Below, piece after piece: positions 1 through 8,278 of a stretch of DNA of 64,000 nucleotides. A program made the translations under genes and the position numbers. The stretch is from positions 8,110,001 through 8,174,000 of the forward strand of contig NZ_CP060828.1 of assembly GCF_014489635.1 (NCBI RefSeq), written 5' to 3'. The DNA comes from Streptomyces roseirectus. Its GTDB lineage: Bacteria > Actinomycetota > Actinomycetes > Streptomycetales > Streptomycetaceae. Position 1 is the stretch's first letter. Every line of letters begins with the position of its first letter. A model generated the notes under the pieces. It had not been told where the DNA came from and did no database searches. It saw nothing but the letters and a program-made list of their open reading frames with translations.

Positions 1-114
1 AGGCGGCCCGGAGAACTCGGCAGCCTCGACGTGTGGGCGCACTCCGCCCCCATCCGGCTCGCGGGTTACGAGGACGACCTCGCCGAGCCCCACATCCTGC
101 CCAGCGTGGACTGA
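1..114 (+). CDS. C-terminal end of an unidentified protein (partial)
   Basis: Reading frame 1 is open from the window edge to a TGA at 112-114 and gives the last 37 residues of a protein ending in HILPSVD. The codons are typical high-GC3 Streptomyces codons, which supports a real gene end. I do not recognise the family from so short a tail, and no domain or membrane segment is visible. The next gene starts 48 bp downstream on the same strand. Confidence 0.5.
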   Translation, partial: RRPGELGSLDVWAHSAPIRLAGYEDDLAEPHILPSVD

Positions 115-162
115 GCCCGCCTCATAACCGTCCGACGGCATGGGCGTGCCAGACTCGCGCCC

Positions 163-648
163 ATGCTGATCAGGGAAGCCGACCCCGCCGACTGGCCGTC
201 GATCTGGCCGTTCTGGCACCGCGTCGTGGCCGCCGCCGAGACCTACACCTGGGATCCCGACACCCCCGAGGAAACCGCCCGCGCGCTGTGGATGAGCCCC
301 GCGAAACGGGTGTACGTCGCGCAGGACGACGACGGGGCCGTCGTCGGCAGCGCCTACCTCACCCCCAACTACGGTGGCCGGGCCGGGCACGTCTGCAACG
401 CCGCCTTCATGGTCGACCCCGCGCGCGGGCGCCGGGGCATCGGCCGCGCGCTCGCCTCCCACGTCCTGGCCGAGGCGAAGAGCCAGGGCTACCGGGCGAT
501 GGTCTTCAACGCCGTCGTCGAGACCAACCCCGCCGTCCACCTGTGGACCTCCCTCGGGTTCAGCATCCTCGCGACCATCCCGGACGCCTTCGACCACCCC
601 CGGCACGGGCTCGTCGGCCTGCACGTCATGCACAAGGAGCTTGCCTAA
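163..648 (+). CDS. GNAT family N-acetyltransferase
   Basis: A 161-residue protein of normal GNAT length. It opens with MLIREADPADWPSIW, the usual first strand and helix of the fold. The acetyl-CoA pyrophosphate loop RGRRGIGRAL lies near residues 86-95, followed by the VVETNPAVHLWTSLGF region and a last strand, as in phosphinothricin-acetyltransferase-like members. It should transfer an acetyl group from acetyl-CoA to an amine; the substrate cannot be read from sequence. There is no clear Shine-Dalgarno sequence before the ATG, so the message may be leaderless. The stop codon lies inside the palindrome that precedes the TetR gene. Confidence 0.85.
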   Translation: MLIREADPADWPSIWPFWHRVVAAAETYTWDPDTPEETARALWMSPAKRVYVAQDDDGAVVGSAYLTPNYGGRAGHVCNAAFMVDPARGRRGIGRALASHVLAEAKSQGYRAMVFNAVVETNPAVHLWTSLGFSILATIPDAFDHPRHGLVGLHVMHKELA

Positions 649-670
649 AGGGTTTAGGCAGCCGCATAAT
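641..670 (+). promoter_or_regulatory. Promoter with TetR-type operator palindrome
   Basis: Bases 642-660 form a perfect inverted repeat, TGCCTAAA-ggg-TTTAGGCA, of the size TetR dimers bind. It overlaps a plausible promoter with -35 TTGCCT (641-646) and -10 CATAAT (665-670), 18 bp apart. It lies 76 bp before the TetR start and covers the stop codon of the preceding acetyltransferase gene. Autorepression by the TetR protein is inferred. The same repeat could also help end the upstream transcript. Confidence 0.6.
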
Positions 671-735
671 CCCCTGAGGTGATTCTGGGCGACCCGGACG
701 GTCTGGGCGGTCCGGGCTCCGGGAAGGGGACGACG

Positions 736-1314
736 ATGGCGCGCGCGGGGCTGACCCCTGAACGCCTGGTCCTCGCGGGCGCGGAACTCGCCGACGAGGC
801 CGGCTTCGAGAACGTCACCCTCTCCGCGCTCGCCCGCCGCTTCGACGTCCGCGTCGCGAGCCTGTACGCCCACGTCAGGAACTCGCAGGACCTCAAGACC
901 GGTATCGCGCTGCTCGCCCTGGAGGAACTGGCCGACCGCGCCGCCGACGCCCTCGCCGGACGGTCCGGCAAGGACGCCCTCACCGCGTTCGCCGACGTCT
1001 ACCGCGACTACGCCCGCACCCACCCCGGCCGCTACACCGCCGCCCGCCACCGCCTCGACCCCGAGACGGCCGCCGCGAGCGCGGGCGTGCGGCACTCCCG
1101 CATGACCCGCGCGATCCTGCGCGGCTACGACCTCACCGAACCCGACCAGACCCACGCCGTCCGCCTCATCGGCAGCGTCTTCCACGGCTACGTCAGCTTG
1201 GAGGCGGCCGGCGGCTTCGCGCACAGCGAGCCCGACTCACAGGCCAGTTGGGAGCGGATCCTCGACGGCCTCGACGCGCTGCTGCGCAACTGGCCCACCA
1301 GCGAAGAAGGTTGA
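736..1314 (+). CDS. TetR/AcrR family transcriptional regulator
   Basis: 192 residues. The N-terminal helix-turn-helix is clear: the segment DEAGFENVTLSALARRFDV, then VASLYAHVRN (recognition helix, around residues 20-50), followed by an all-helical ligand-binding domain of the WHG type. The ATG at 736 is preferred over the GTG at 679 because GGAAGGGG lies just upstream and the protein then starts directly before the first DNA-binding helix. The gene is followed after 2 bp by the SGNH hydrolase gene, so the two probably share a transcript. A palindrome in the promoter (642-660) is the likely autoregulatory site. The ligand is unknown. Confidence 0.88.
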   Translation: MARAGLTPERLVLAGAELADEAGFENVTLSALARRFDVRVASLYAHVRNSQDLKTGIALLALEELADRAADALAGRSGKDALTAFADVYRDYARTHPGRYTAARHRLDPETAAASAGVRHSRMTRAILRGYDLTEPDQTHAVRLIGSVFHGYVSLEAAGGFAHSEPDSQASWERILDGLDALLRNWPTSEEG

Positions 1315-1316
1315 CC

Positions 1317-2483
1317 GTGCCGCTGCACCGAATCCCCGTCACCGCCGACCTGATACGCGGCGCCCTCGACCTCGAAACCACCCCGGACGGCGGACTCGTC
1401 CCGCACCGGCTCCCGCCGCGCGCCCGCGCCCGGAACACCGACCCCCAGCTCGCCGCCGTCGAGGTCCAGCCCTCCGGCGTCCGCCTCGCCTTCCGCACCC
1501 GCGCCACCGAGGTCGAGCTGGAGGTCCGCCCCACCACCCGCGTCTACGCCGCCGCGCCGCCCCGGCCGCCGGCCCTGTACGACCTCCTCGTCGACGGCAC
1601 GCTCACGGCCCAGTCCGCCGCGACCGGCGGCGACACGCTCACCGTCGACATGACGACGGGCGCGACGGAACTGACCCCCGGCCCGCCCGGCACCGTCCGC
1701 TTCACGGGCCTGCCCGCCCGCCTCAAGGACGTCGAGATCTGGCTGCCCTACGCGCAGAAGACCGAGCTGCGCGCCCTCCGCACGGACGCCCCCGTCGAAC
1801 CCGCCGCCGCGTCAGGGCGCAAACGCTGGCTCCACCACGGCAGTTCCATCAGCCACGGCACCGACGCCGCCAGCCCCACCGCCGTCTGGCCCGCCGTCGC
1901 CGCCTCCCTCGGCGGCGTCGACCTCCTCAACCTCGGGTTCGGCGGCAGCGCCATGCTCGACCCCTTCACCGCCCGCGCCATCCGCGACACCCCCGCCGAC
2001 CTCATCACCCTCAAGGTCGGCATCAACATCGTCAACGCGGACGCCATGCGCATGCGCGCCTTCGGGCCCGCCGTCCACGGCTTCCTCGACACGATCCGCG
2101 ACGGCCACCCCGACACCCCGATCCTCCTCATCTCCCCCATCCACTGCCCCATCCACGAAACCACCCCGGGCCCCGGAGCCCTCGACCTCCCGGCATTCGC
2201 CGCAGGCACCCTCCGCTTCCTCGCCACCGGCGACCCGGGCGAGGCAGCCAAGGGCCGCCTGACCCTGGTGACGATCAGGGAGGCCCTGGAACGAATCGTG
2301 ACCCAACGCGCGGCCGAGGGCGACAAGTTGGCCTACCTGAACGGCCTCGACCTCTACGGCCCCGACGACAAGGACCTCCCCCTCCCGGACGACCTCCACC
2401 CGGACACAGCGACACACCGACGGATGGGGGAGAGGTTCGCGGAGAGGGTGTGGGGGCGGGACGGGTCGCTGGAGGGTTTTTAG
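1317..2483 (+). CDS. SGNH/GDSL-type esterase with N-terminal beta domain
   Basis: 388 residues from a GTG placed 2 bp after the TetR stop. Residues up to about 160 form a beta-rich accessory domain like that of carbohydrate esterases of the SGNH superfamily. The catalytic domain follows: block I LHHGSSISHG with the nucleophile Ser, block II NLGFGG, block III around VGINI, and the terminal DLHPD carrying the Asp-x-x-His pair. It should hydrolyse an ester, perhaps an acyl group on a sugar or small molecule. No signal peptide is visible, so it is probably cytosolic. Control by the adjacent TetR protein is inferred from operon structure. Confidence 0.82.
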   Translation: MPLHRIPVTADLIRGALDLETTPDGGLVPHRLPPRARARNTDPQLAAVEVQPSGVRLAFRTRATEVELEVRPTTRVYAAAPPRPPALYDLLVDGTLTAQSAATGGDTLTVDMTTGATELTPGPPGTVRFTGLPARLKDVEIWLPYAQKTELRALRTDAPVEPAAASGRKRWLHHGSSISHGTDAASPTAVWPAVAASLGGVDLLNLGFGGSAMLDPFTARAIRDTPADLITLKVGINIVNADAMRMRAFGPAVHGFLDTIRDGHPDTPILLISPIHCPIHETTPGPGALDLPAFAAGTLRFLATGDPGEAAKGRLTLVTIREALERIVTQRAAEGDKLAYLNGLDLYGPDDKDLPLPDDLHPDTATHRRMGERFAERVWGRDGSLEGF

Positions 2484-2570
2484 GGGCGCGGGGCTGTGTC
2501 TGATACACGGCTCTGCCGCAGGGGCGCGAACAACCACGACGTACCCGCACCCGCCACACAACAGCCCCCC

Positions 2571-3914
2571 TCACTCCATAGGCGCGGTCCGAGGCCACGG
2601 CCTCAACTCTTCAAGCTGCTCGGCCACCCGAAGCAACCGCGCCTCACTCCCCGGCACCCCGACGAGCTGAACCCCGGTCGGCACCCCGGAGGGATGCGTG
2701 CCGAAGGGGACCGACATCGCGGGCCACCCCACGAGATTCCAAGCCGGCGTGAGGGGCGAGTAGTTGGTGTTGGCGAGGAGATTCCGCGCCCACCCCCGCT
2801 CGTGCCAGGCGGCAGCCTTGGGCGCTCGCCGAGCCAGCGAGGGCGTCATCAGCACATCGCACTCGGCGAAGAACGCCTCGAACCGTCCCCGCAACTTTTC
2901 CCGCCCTCGCCCTTGACGGACGACTCCGAGGAACCGCCGCCCCACAGCCGCGTGCACCCGCGTGCGCCGCGCGAGCAGCCCGGGTTCGAGCGGCCGCGCG
3001 TCGACCGCGGTGCCGGCGGTCCAGTACGCGAGCGAGGTCACCGAGAGAGACAGGGGATACGGCGGATCGGCCCGCCGCACCCGGTGCCCCGCCCCGCTCA
3101 GCACCCGAGCGGCCTCCCGGGCGGCGACGACATACGGCTCACTGACGGACACCCCGGCCAACGGACTCCGCACGGACACCGCGACCCGGAGGAACCCGGC
3201 GGACGAGGGCCGCTCGACCGGAACCCCGGCCAGCACGGACAGCACCAGCCGCGCGTCCTCGACGGTCGTCGCGAGGGGCCCGTTCTCGGAGAGCCCGAAC
3301 CAGTCCCCGTCCCCGATCCCGGCCGGCACGACCCCCTGACCGGGCTTGACGGTGACGAGCCCGCAGTTCGCGGCGGGAATCCGCAGCGACCCCATCCCGT
3401 CGTTGCCGAGGGCGACCGGCACCATCCCGGCGGCGACGGCCGCGGCGCTCCCCCCGGACGACCCCCCGGCCGTCCGGGAGAGGTCCCAGGGGTTGCGGGA
3501 GACCCCGTGCACCCCCTCGGTCGTCCCGAACACACACAGCTCGGGCACGTTCGTGAGCCCCACGACGACCGCCCCGGCGGCCCGCAGCCGGGCCACGGTC
3601 GCATGGTCCTCGGCGGACGGCGCGTCGGACGTCGCCGCGGACCCGACCCGCATCGACTCCCCCCGCACCGCGAGATTGTCCTTGACCGCCAACGGCACCC
3701 CGGCGAGCGGCAGTTCGGCGAGATCGTCCCGCGCCGCCAGCTCGTGCGCCTCCGCGAGCGCCGCGTCCCTGCGCACGACCCGGAACGCCCCGACCCGCCC
3801 GTCCAGCCGCTCGATCCGTGCCAGGTGCTCGGCGACCACCTCCCGGGGAGTGGCCCGCTTCTCGCGTACGGCGGCGGCGATCTCTGCGGCGGTACGGCCG
3901 ACCCAGCTGGTCAC
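2571..3914 (-). CDS. Amidase signature family hydrolase
   Basis: 447 residues. The amidase signature is clear: Lys78 in LAVKDN, the Gly/Ser stretch TAGGSSGGSAAAVAAG (about 148-163) with the cis-Ser, and the nucleophile region GMGSLRIPAA with Ser176. This Ser-Ser-Lys triad hydrolyses amides or transfers ammonia. Length and the single-gene setting fit a free-standing amidase better than GatA, because no GatB or GatC gene is near. The substrate is unknown. The usual DTGGS before the nucleophile reads DGMGS here, a mild departure from consensus. The gene converges with the SGNH hydrolase, ending 87 bp from it. Confidence 0.87.
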   Translation of the reverse strand: MTSWVGRTAAEIAAAVREKRATPREVVAEHLARIERLDGRVGAFRVVRRDAALAEAHELAARDDLAELPLAGVPLAVKDNLAVRGESMRVGSAATSDAPSAEDHATVARLRAAGAVVVGLTNVPELCVFGTTEGVHGVSRNPWDLSRTAGGSSGGSAAAVAAGMVPVALGNDGMGSLRIPAANCGLVTVKPGQGVVPAGIGDGDWFGLSENGPLATTVEDARLVLSVLAGVPVERPSSAGFLRVAVSVRSPLAGVSVSEPYVVAAREAARVLSGAGHRVRRADPPYPLSLSVTSLAYWTAGTAVDARPLEPGLLARRTRVHAAVGRRFLGVVRQGRGREKLRGRFEAFFAECDVLMTPSLARRAPKAAAWHERGWARNLLANTNYSPLTPAWNLVGWPAMSVPFGTHPSGVPTGVQLVGVPGSEARLLRVAEQLEELRPWPRTAPME

Positions 3915-3972
3915 GGAGGCTCCTCGGGGTGTGCGGTGGGGGAGAACTCTGCCTCATCATTCGACACCTCCG

Positions 3973-4917
3973 ATGACCTGGGGGCCTTGTACGCGGGCTT
4001 GTCGTCGGATCCTGGGCGCCGCGACAGCGACCCTCCTCCTCTTCGCGACGCTCTGCGCGACGCCGGACACGGCACCGTCCCGGTCGTCACGGACCCCGCG
4101 CGGACCGGCGACGTCGTCGTTCGTCGGCATCGACCCGGCCCGCACCGCGTCTGCGCCTGCCGTATCCACATCTCGCCGCCCTGGCTGGAGAACCTGGTCC
4201 GCGAGGCGCATCACGTGTCACACACCACCTCGCCGACCTGTCCCGCATCCCCGTCGCCCCCACCGACACCGAGGCCGACCTCGTCCGCAAAGCCTCCCCA
4301 GTCCGCTCCACCGCACGGCAGATCGCCTGGCAGAACCTGGAGCGGACGGCGGGTTCAAGCTCGCGATCCTGACCGTCAAGCACCACGACGGCCTCGTGCT
4401 CCACCCGACCCGGTACACCAAACGTCCTGCGGTCCTTCGCCGACTCCATGCGGCGGTACGGCATCAGGTCGGCGTCCACCTCTCGCCGGCCGACGAGAAC
4501 CAGTACCTCCACGGCGTCTACGCCAACGGCAGCACCCGCGCCCGGCGCACGATCCCGCCCCGCACGGCCGGCGACGACCGCACACCGGGACGTTTCCGGA
4601 CGCTCGACGCCACCGGCTACGGCGCCCACATGCTCAACACCCTGTACGAAGTGCTCACCGAGTACGGCCCCGTCGACGAGGTCTGGTTCGACGGCGCGCA
4701 GGGGCACGCCCGCGAGAACGAGTGGAACGTGATACCCGTCAAGGAGAACCAGTACGGCCGCACCGACTGGGCCCTCTCCTGCGACACCGAGGTCGACCGG
4801 ATCCGGCTCGCCGAGGTCATCCGCGAGGGGCGGCAGGTCGAGGCGTTCGTCGTCGAGGCGCTGCGGGCGGGCACGCGGACGCAGGCCGCGCGGGCCCAGA
4901 CCATGTCGGCGGGCTGA
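3973..4917 (+). pseudogene. Decayed alpha-L-fucosidase (GH29)
   Basis: Pieces of one GH29 alpha-L-fucosidase lie in order but in different frames. A possible start with signal-peptide-like sequence (TATLLLFATLCA) is in frame 1 from 3973. A linker and first strand (VPVAPTDTEADLVRKAS, then ARQIAWQNLERTA) is in frame 2 near 4250-4345. Frame 1 resumes with LAILTVKHHDGL near 4360. FADSMRRYG is in a third frame near 4440. Frame 1 returns with LSPADENQYLHGVYANG and EVWFDGAQG, which carries the nucleophile Asp. The substrate-pocket segments between these blocks are missing, and the text jumps from WFDGAQG to ARENEW. At least three frameshifts and two internal deletions are needed, so no active enzyme is expected. 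The intact fucose pathway lies 4 kb downstream. Confidence 0.82.
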
Positions 4918-5000
4918 ACCCGGCCCCGGGGCGCCCTGGCCGGGTGGTCCGGTGGTATATCACGCAGTACACCGGAAGCAGGTACGGCCGAGGAGGTCCC

Positions 5001-5318
5001 GTGGGTGAGGTGCGTGTCTCGTCGCAGGAGTCACGGGTGAGCGTGCGGGCCGGTGACGACGTCGTCGTCGAACTCCCCGAGAACGCCACGACCGGCTTCC
5101 GCTGGGAGGTGACCGGCCTCGACGGCCTCGAACTGACCGGCGACGACTACACCCCGGACCCGGCCCCGCCCATGATGGTCGGGACCGGGGGAACCCGCCT
5201 CCTGCGGCTGCGCGCCGAGAAGGCGGGTGAGGGCCGGCTGGAACTTGTCTACCGCCAGCCGTGGGGAGCGGAGAACGAGACGGCGGGGGAGTACGCGTTG
5301 CGGGTCACTGTTGTGTGA
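5001..5318 (+). CDS. Chagasin/I42-family cysteine protease inhibitor
   Basis: 105 residues from a GTG with AGGAGG 5 bases upstream. All three binding loops of the chagasin fold can be seen: ENATTGFRW for the NPTTGF loop, GTGGTRLLRLRA for the GxGG strand, and VYRQPWG for the RPW loop. Such proteins plug the active site of papain-like proteases. There is no signal peptide, so the protein should stay in the cytosol. It faces, on the other strand, a papain-like protease gene and that protease's look-alike partner (5374-6997). That makes this protease its probable target and suggests self-protection; the pairing is inferred from position. Confidence 0.85.
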   Translation: MGEVRVSSQESRVSVRAGDDVVVELPENATTGFRWEVTGLDGLELTGDDYTPDPAPPMMVGTGGTRLLRLRAEKAGEGRLELVYRQPWGAENETAGEYALRVTVV

Positions 5319-5373
5319 CGCGTGATGTACCACCCGCCCCACGCCCCCGCCCCAAGCCCCGCCCCCGTTGCCG

Positions 5374-5859
5374 CTACCAGAGATAGATCTCGTGCACCAT
5401 CCCGTCCGCCTCCTCGCGGAAGGAGATCGGCCGGCTGGTCTGGCGGGCCTGGGAGGCGAGGGTGGTGAGGGCGGTGAAGGACCAGTCGGTGGCGTTGTAG
5501 ATCTTCTTCCAGCCGCCGCCCTTGACGCGGAAGAAGGCGTTGCGGGTCTGGTTGATGGACCAGAGCCCGTCCACCGTCACGTTCTGCGTCCAGGTCCCGG
5601 TGATGGCCGCGAACGCGCGCAGCTCGCCGTGGAGTTCGGGCGTGAGGGTGGGCCGTGCCTCGCCGGCCGCGTTGAGTTCGAACCGCTGGACCATGGCGTC
5701 CCCGGCGGGCTTGCCGGCGCCGCCGAGCGCGCCGCCCGCCAGGCCGGCGTTCACACCGGGCGGGAGGAGGGCGGGCCGGCCGGCCTCGTCCTGGGCGGTG
5801 GAGGAGCGGACCTCCTGGATGGTGGGCGCGGACTGCGCGTCCTGCTGCTGCGGGCTCAT
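5374..5859 (-). CDS. Small protein sharing the C-terminal domain of the neighbouring protease
   Basis: 161 residues with no named family that I know. Residues 1-85 are Ala/Gly/Pro-rich and look disordered. Residues 99-161 align end to end with residues 307-368 of the protease encoded just upstream: both have LWS, then NA, GW, L-x-x-LA, and a terminal DG/NG-x-V-x-x-IY-x-W. The gene begins 31 bp after the protease stop, so both come from one transcript. The shared tail may be a dimerisation, targeting or recognition module, and the small protein may be a partner, decoy or substrate of the protease. No signal peptide and no catalytic motif are visible. Confidence 0.75.
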   Translation of the reverse strand: MSPQQQDAQSAPTIQEVRSSTAQDEAGRPALLPPGVNAGLAGGALGGAGKPAGDAMVQRFELNAAGEARPTLTPELHGELRAFAAITGTWTQNVTVDGLWSINQTRNAFFRVKGGGWKKIYNATDWSFTALTTLASQARQTSRPISFREEADGMVHEIYLW

Positions 5860-5890
5860 CGTCGTCCCTCCGTTTCCTGTCGCGCCCGGC

Positions 5891-6997
5891 TCACCAGGCG
5901 TAGATCTGCTGGACGGTGCCGTTGTCCTCGTAGAGGCCGACCTTCGCGCCGTTCGCCTTGGACGCGGCGAGTTCCGCGAGCATCGAGGCGTCGGTCGCGC
6001 CGACCGAGCCGTTGAGGCTGAGCCAGCCGCGCAGTTCGCCGTAGGCCCAGGCGTTGGCGTCGGCCTCGTTGCTCCACAGCGCGAGGATGCGCTGGTCGGG
6101 GAGCCAGTTGCGGATGACGGCGCCGAGGTAGCCGACGTTGTGCCAGCTCTCGATGGCGCACTCGCCGTACCCGATGCGGAAGAAGCCCTGCTCGCCCCAG
6201 CCGGGGCCCCAGCTGTTCTTGGCGATCCAGCACTGCTGGGCGTCGTCGTAGCCGACCAGGGTCACGCAGTGACCGCCCGCGAGGTCGCCGGCCCGGTGCC
6301 GGTAGACGCCGCCCGCGTAGGAGAAGAAGTCCTGGTAGACGTAGAAGCAGGCGACGACCGAACCGTAGGTCGAGATCAGCTCCTTCATCGTCGCCGGGTT
6401 GTTGGCCTGCTGCCAGGAGCGGGCCTTGACGAGCCGGTTGGGCCAGTCCGCGTTGAGCTTGCCGCAGTCCTGGTCGCCGGCCGTGTACGGGAAGTACTCC
6501 TCGATGGTGATGCCGGAGTCGCGCACCTTGTCGGCGAGGGGTTCCGGCAGCCAGCCGGAGCCGCAGGTGGCGCCCGCCGCACGCCCGTAGCAGTAGTACG
6601 CCTGCGCCTCGGAGAGGTCGAAGCCGAGGTTCGGGGTGCGGTTGGTGTACCGCGCGACGTGCTCCAGCGTGGCGACGGACCCGAAGGCGACGCAGGAGCC
6701 GCACGACCCCTGGTTCTTCACGGGCGTCGTGTAGTTGACGCCGCCGATGTTGCGCAGGTCGAAGGCGCTGGGGGCGCCGATCGACTCGGCGGTCGCGGCG
6801 AGGGCGGCGGCCCGCTCGCTCTGCCGGGCGGCCTCGTGCTCGGCGACCTCGTGCTCCTGCACGGGAACGCCGAGCCGCAGCACGCGCTGGGCCTCGGTGA
6901 GGGAGGTCATGCTGGTGGCGGCCATCCGCCACGGGTTGCCCGCGTCGTCGAGCACCGACCTGAGGTGGTCGAGGTCGAGCGGGTCGTTGACAGGCAT
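5891..6997 (-). CDS. Papain-family (C1A) cysteine protease with extra C-terminal domain
   Basis: 368 residues. The short N-terminal segment (residues 10-45, with DDAGNPWRMAATSM and RLGVP) is the small conserved leader found in bacterial C1 peptidases and replaces the long I29 propeptide. The catalytic domain spans about 76-295: oxyanion Gln96 and nucleophile Cys102 in KNQGSCGSCVAFG, His243 in GGHCVTLVGY, Asn261 in KNSWGPGWGEQG. Residues 300-368 form an extra domain repeated in the next gene. No export signal is evident, so the enzyme may act inside the cell or leave by an unusual route. A chagasin-type inhibitor gene converges with this pair. Confidence 0.9.
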   Translation of the reverse strand: MPVNDPLDLDHLRSVLDDAGNPWRMAATSMTSLTEAQRVLRLGVPVQEHEVAEHEAARQSERAAALAATAESIGAPSAFDLRNIGGVNYTTPVKNQGSCGSCVAFGSVATLEHVARYTNRTPNLGFDLSEAQAYYCYGRAAGATCGSGWLPEPLADKVRDSGITIEEYFPYTAGDQDCGKLNADWPNRLVKARSWQQANNPATMKELISTYGSVVACFYVYQDFFSYAGGVYRHRAGDLAGGHCVTLVGYDDAQQCWIAKNSWGPGWGEQGFFRIGYGECAIESWHNVGYLGAVIRNWLPDQRILALWSNEADANAWAYGELRGWLSLNGSVGATDASMLAELAASKANGAKVGLYEDNGTVQQIYAW

Positions 6998-7417
6998 GGT
7001 GGAGCCTCCTTGCTGCTGCTGAGGAACGCGGACCGGGCAGCACGAAGCGGCGTACGAGGCCGCCTCGGTGACGGTTCGTCAGGATGTCGTGCCGGGAGGA
7101 GAGGCGGGCACGTGCGCCTCGACAGGTCTAGGACGCGCGGGTCGATTCCGCGTCAGTGTCCGTGTGTTCTCGCGATGGCTTGCACAGCCGAACCCCCGAT
7201 TGCGCCGACAACCCCCGAAGTCCGTACGGCGCCCCTCCGGGCCGCCGACGGCTGTCGCTTCGAAGCTAAGCAGAGAACGCGGGGGGCGGGAATACGCCGG
7301 AATGCGGAGCCGGGAACGGGGTACCCGGACCGCCGCGTTGCGGAACGCCGACTCCCGCTCCCGGCAACCGCTTTCGGAAACCGCCCTCCCAAATCCCCGT
7401 CCCACGCGGTCGTTTCC
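6998..7417. other. Gene-free spacer between protease and FadR genes
   Basis: 420 bp upstream of the protease gene and downstream of the FadR-type gene. It must hold the protease promoter on the minus strand. Possible reading frames here use unusual codons and have no homology that I can recognise, so I call none. GGAGG-like sequence (AAGGAGGCTCCACC on the minus strand) precedes the protease start. I see no strong hairpin or repeat. Confidence 0.5.
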
Positions 7418-8125
7418 TCAGGCCCCCACCTGCGCCCGCAGCCACTCCTCGACCTCACCCACGTGCGCGGCGGCGGCCGCCCGTGCCGCCTCCGGGTCCC
7501 GTGCCCGCAACGCCCGGTGGATCGCGGCGTGTTCGCGCCGGGTGCGGGCGAAGGCGCCCTCCTCGGCGTACCCGCGCCAGACGCGCGCGCGGAACGTGCG
7601 GGAGGAAAGGCCCTCCAGGATCGCGGCCATCGTCTCGTTGCCGGCGGCGACGGCGATCGTCCGGTGGAAGGCGAGGTCGTGGGCGAGGATCACCTCGGGG
7701 TCGTCGGTGGCGTTCATCGCCGCCAAGTGCTCCTCGACCTCGGCGAGTTGGACGTCCGTGATGCGCGCCGCCGCCAGCGCGGTCGCCGTCGACTCCAGGA
7801 CCCGCCGCACCTCGAGCAGCTCCACGAGCCGCGCCCCCCGCGAGAGGTCGGCGACGACGCCGAACGTCTCCAGCAGGTCCCCGGCGTCGAGCGCGGTGAC
7901 GTAGGTCCCGGACCCGTGCCGCGCCTCCAGGACCCCGAGGACGGTCAGTGCCCGGATCGCCTCCCGCATCGAGCTGCGGGACATCCCGAGCTGCGCGGCG
8001 AGGTCCCGCTCGGTCGGCAGCCGCTGCCCCGGCTCCAGCAGCCCCTCCGCGATCATCGCCTTGATCCGCTCGATGGCGCGCTGCGTCACCGTGCCCCGCT
8101 GCGGGGCGGTCCCCGTGTCGTCCAC
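7418..8125 (-). CDS. FadR/GntR-family transcriptional regulator of the fucose operon
   Basis: 235 residues. The N-terminal winged helix has the GntR pattern: RIKAMIAEGLLEPGQRLPTE, then LAAQLGMSRSSMREAIRAL and the wing LEARHGSGTYV. Residues 90-230 are the all-helical FCD domain of FadR members, with metal-site residues in HDLAFHRTIA and the late His cluster. The GTG at 8125 is chosen because GAGGA sits about 8 bases upstream and an earlier start would precede the fold by 19 odd residues. It is divergent from the fucose operon, with a TGGTC-n-GACCA palindrome between them. Repression relieved by a pathway intermediate is the likely mode, by analogy with sugar-acid FadR regulators. Confidence 0.88.
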   Translation of the reverse strand: MDDTGTAPQRGTVTQRAIERIKAMIAEGLLEPGQRLPTERDLAAQLGMSRSSMREAIRALTVLGVLEARHGSGTYVTALDAGDLLETFGVVADLSRGARLVELLEVRRVLESTATALAAARITDVQLAEVEEHLAAMNATDDPEVILAHDLAFHRTIAVAAGNETMAAILEGLSSRTFRARVWRGYAEEGAFARTRREHAAIHRALRARDPEAARAAAAAHVGEVEEWLRAQVGA

Positions 8126-8168
8126 CGTCTGTTCCTCACTGAAGCCGTGCGGGGAGTCTAGCGAGCGA

Positions 8169-8183
8169 AGTGGTCGGACCACT
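8169..8183. promoter_or_regulatory. FadR-type operator palindrome
   Basis: AGTGGTC-g-GACCACT is perfectly symmetrical with 7-base arms and matches the TGGTCnGACCA core typical of FadR-subfamily regulators. It lies 44 bp upstream of the regulator start and 96 bp before the first fucose gene, so it could control both. A weaker second match, TTGGTCTGATAAAT (about 8234-8247), lies closer to the operon start. Binding is inferred. Confidence 0.72.
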
Positions 8184-8278
8184 CCTACGGAAATTCTCCG
8201 AAAAACCCCTCCAGAGGGTGGTCAGGAGGGAAATTGGTCTGATAAATATGCGGGGTCGAGACAACCGAAAGGGGTTCC

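Noticed and set aside
2571..3914. GatA subunit of a tRNA amidotransferase
   Set aside because: The protein has the amidase signature but no gatB or gatC neighbours, and the free-standing setting fits a general amidase.
7079..7405. 108-codon minus-strand gene upstream of the protease
   Set aside because: Composition is Arg/Ser-rich, there is no ribosome site and no recognisable family; treated as spacer.
5522..8161. 879-codon plus-strand frame across the protease and FadR genes
   Set aside because: It is the antisense shadow of two well-supported genes and lacks a ribosome site and any motif.
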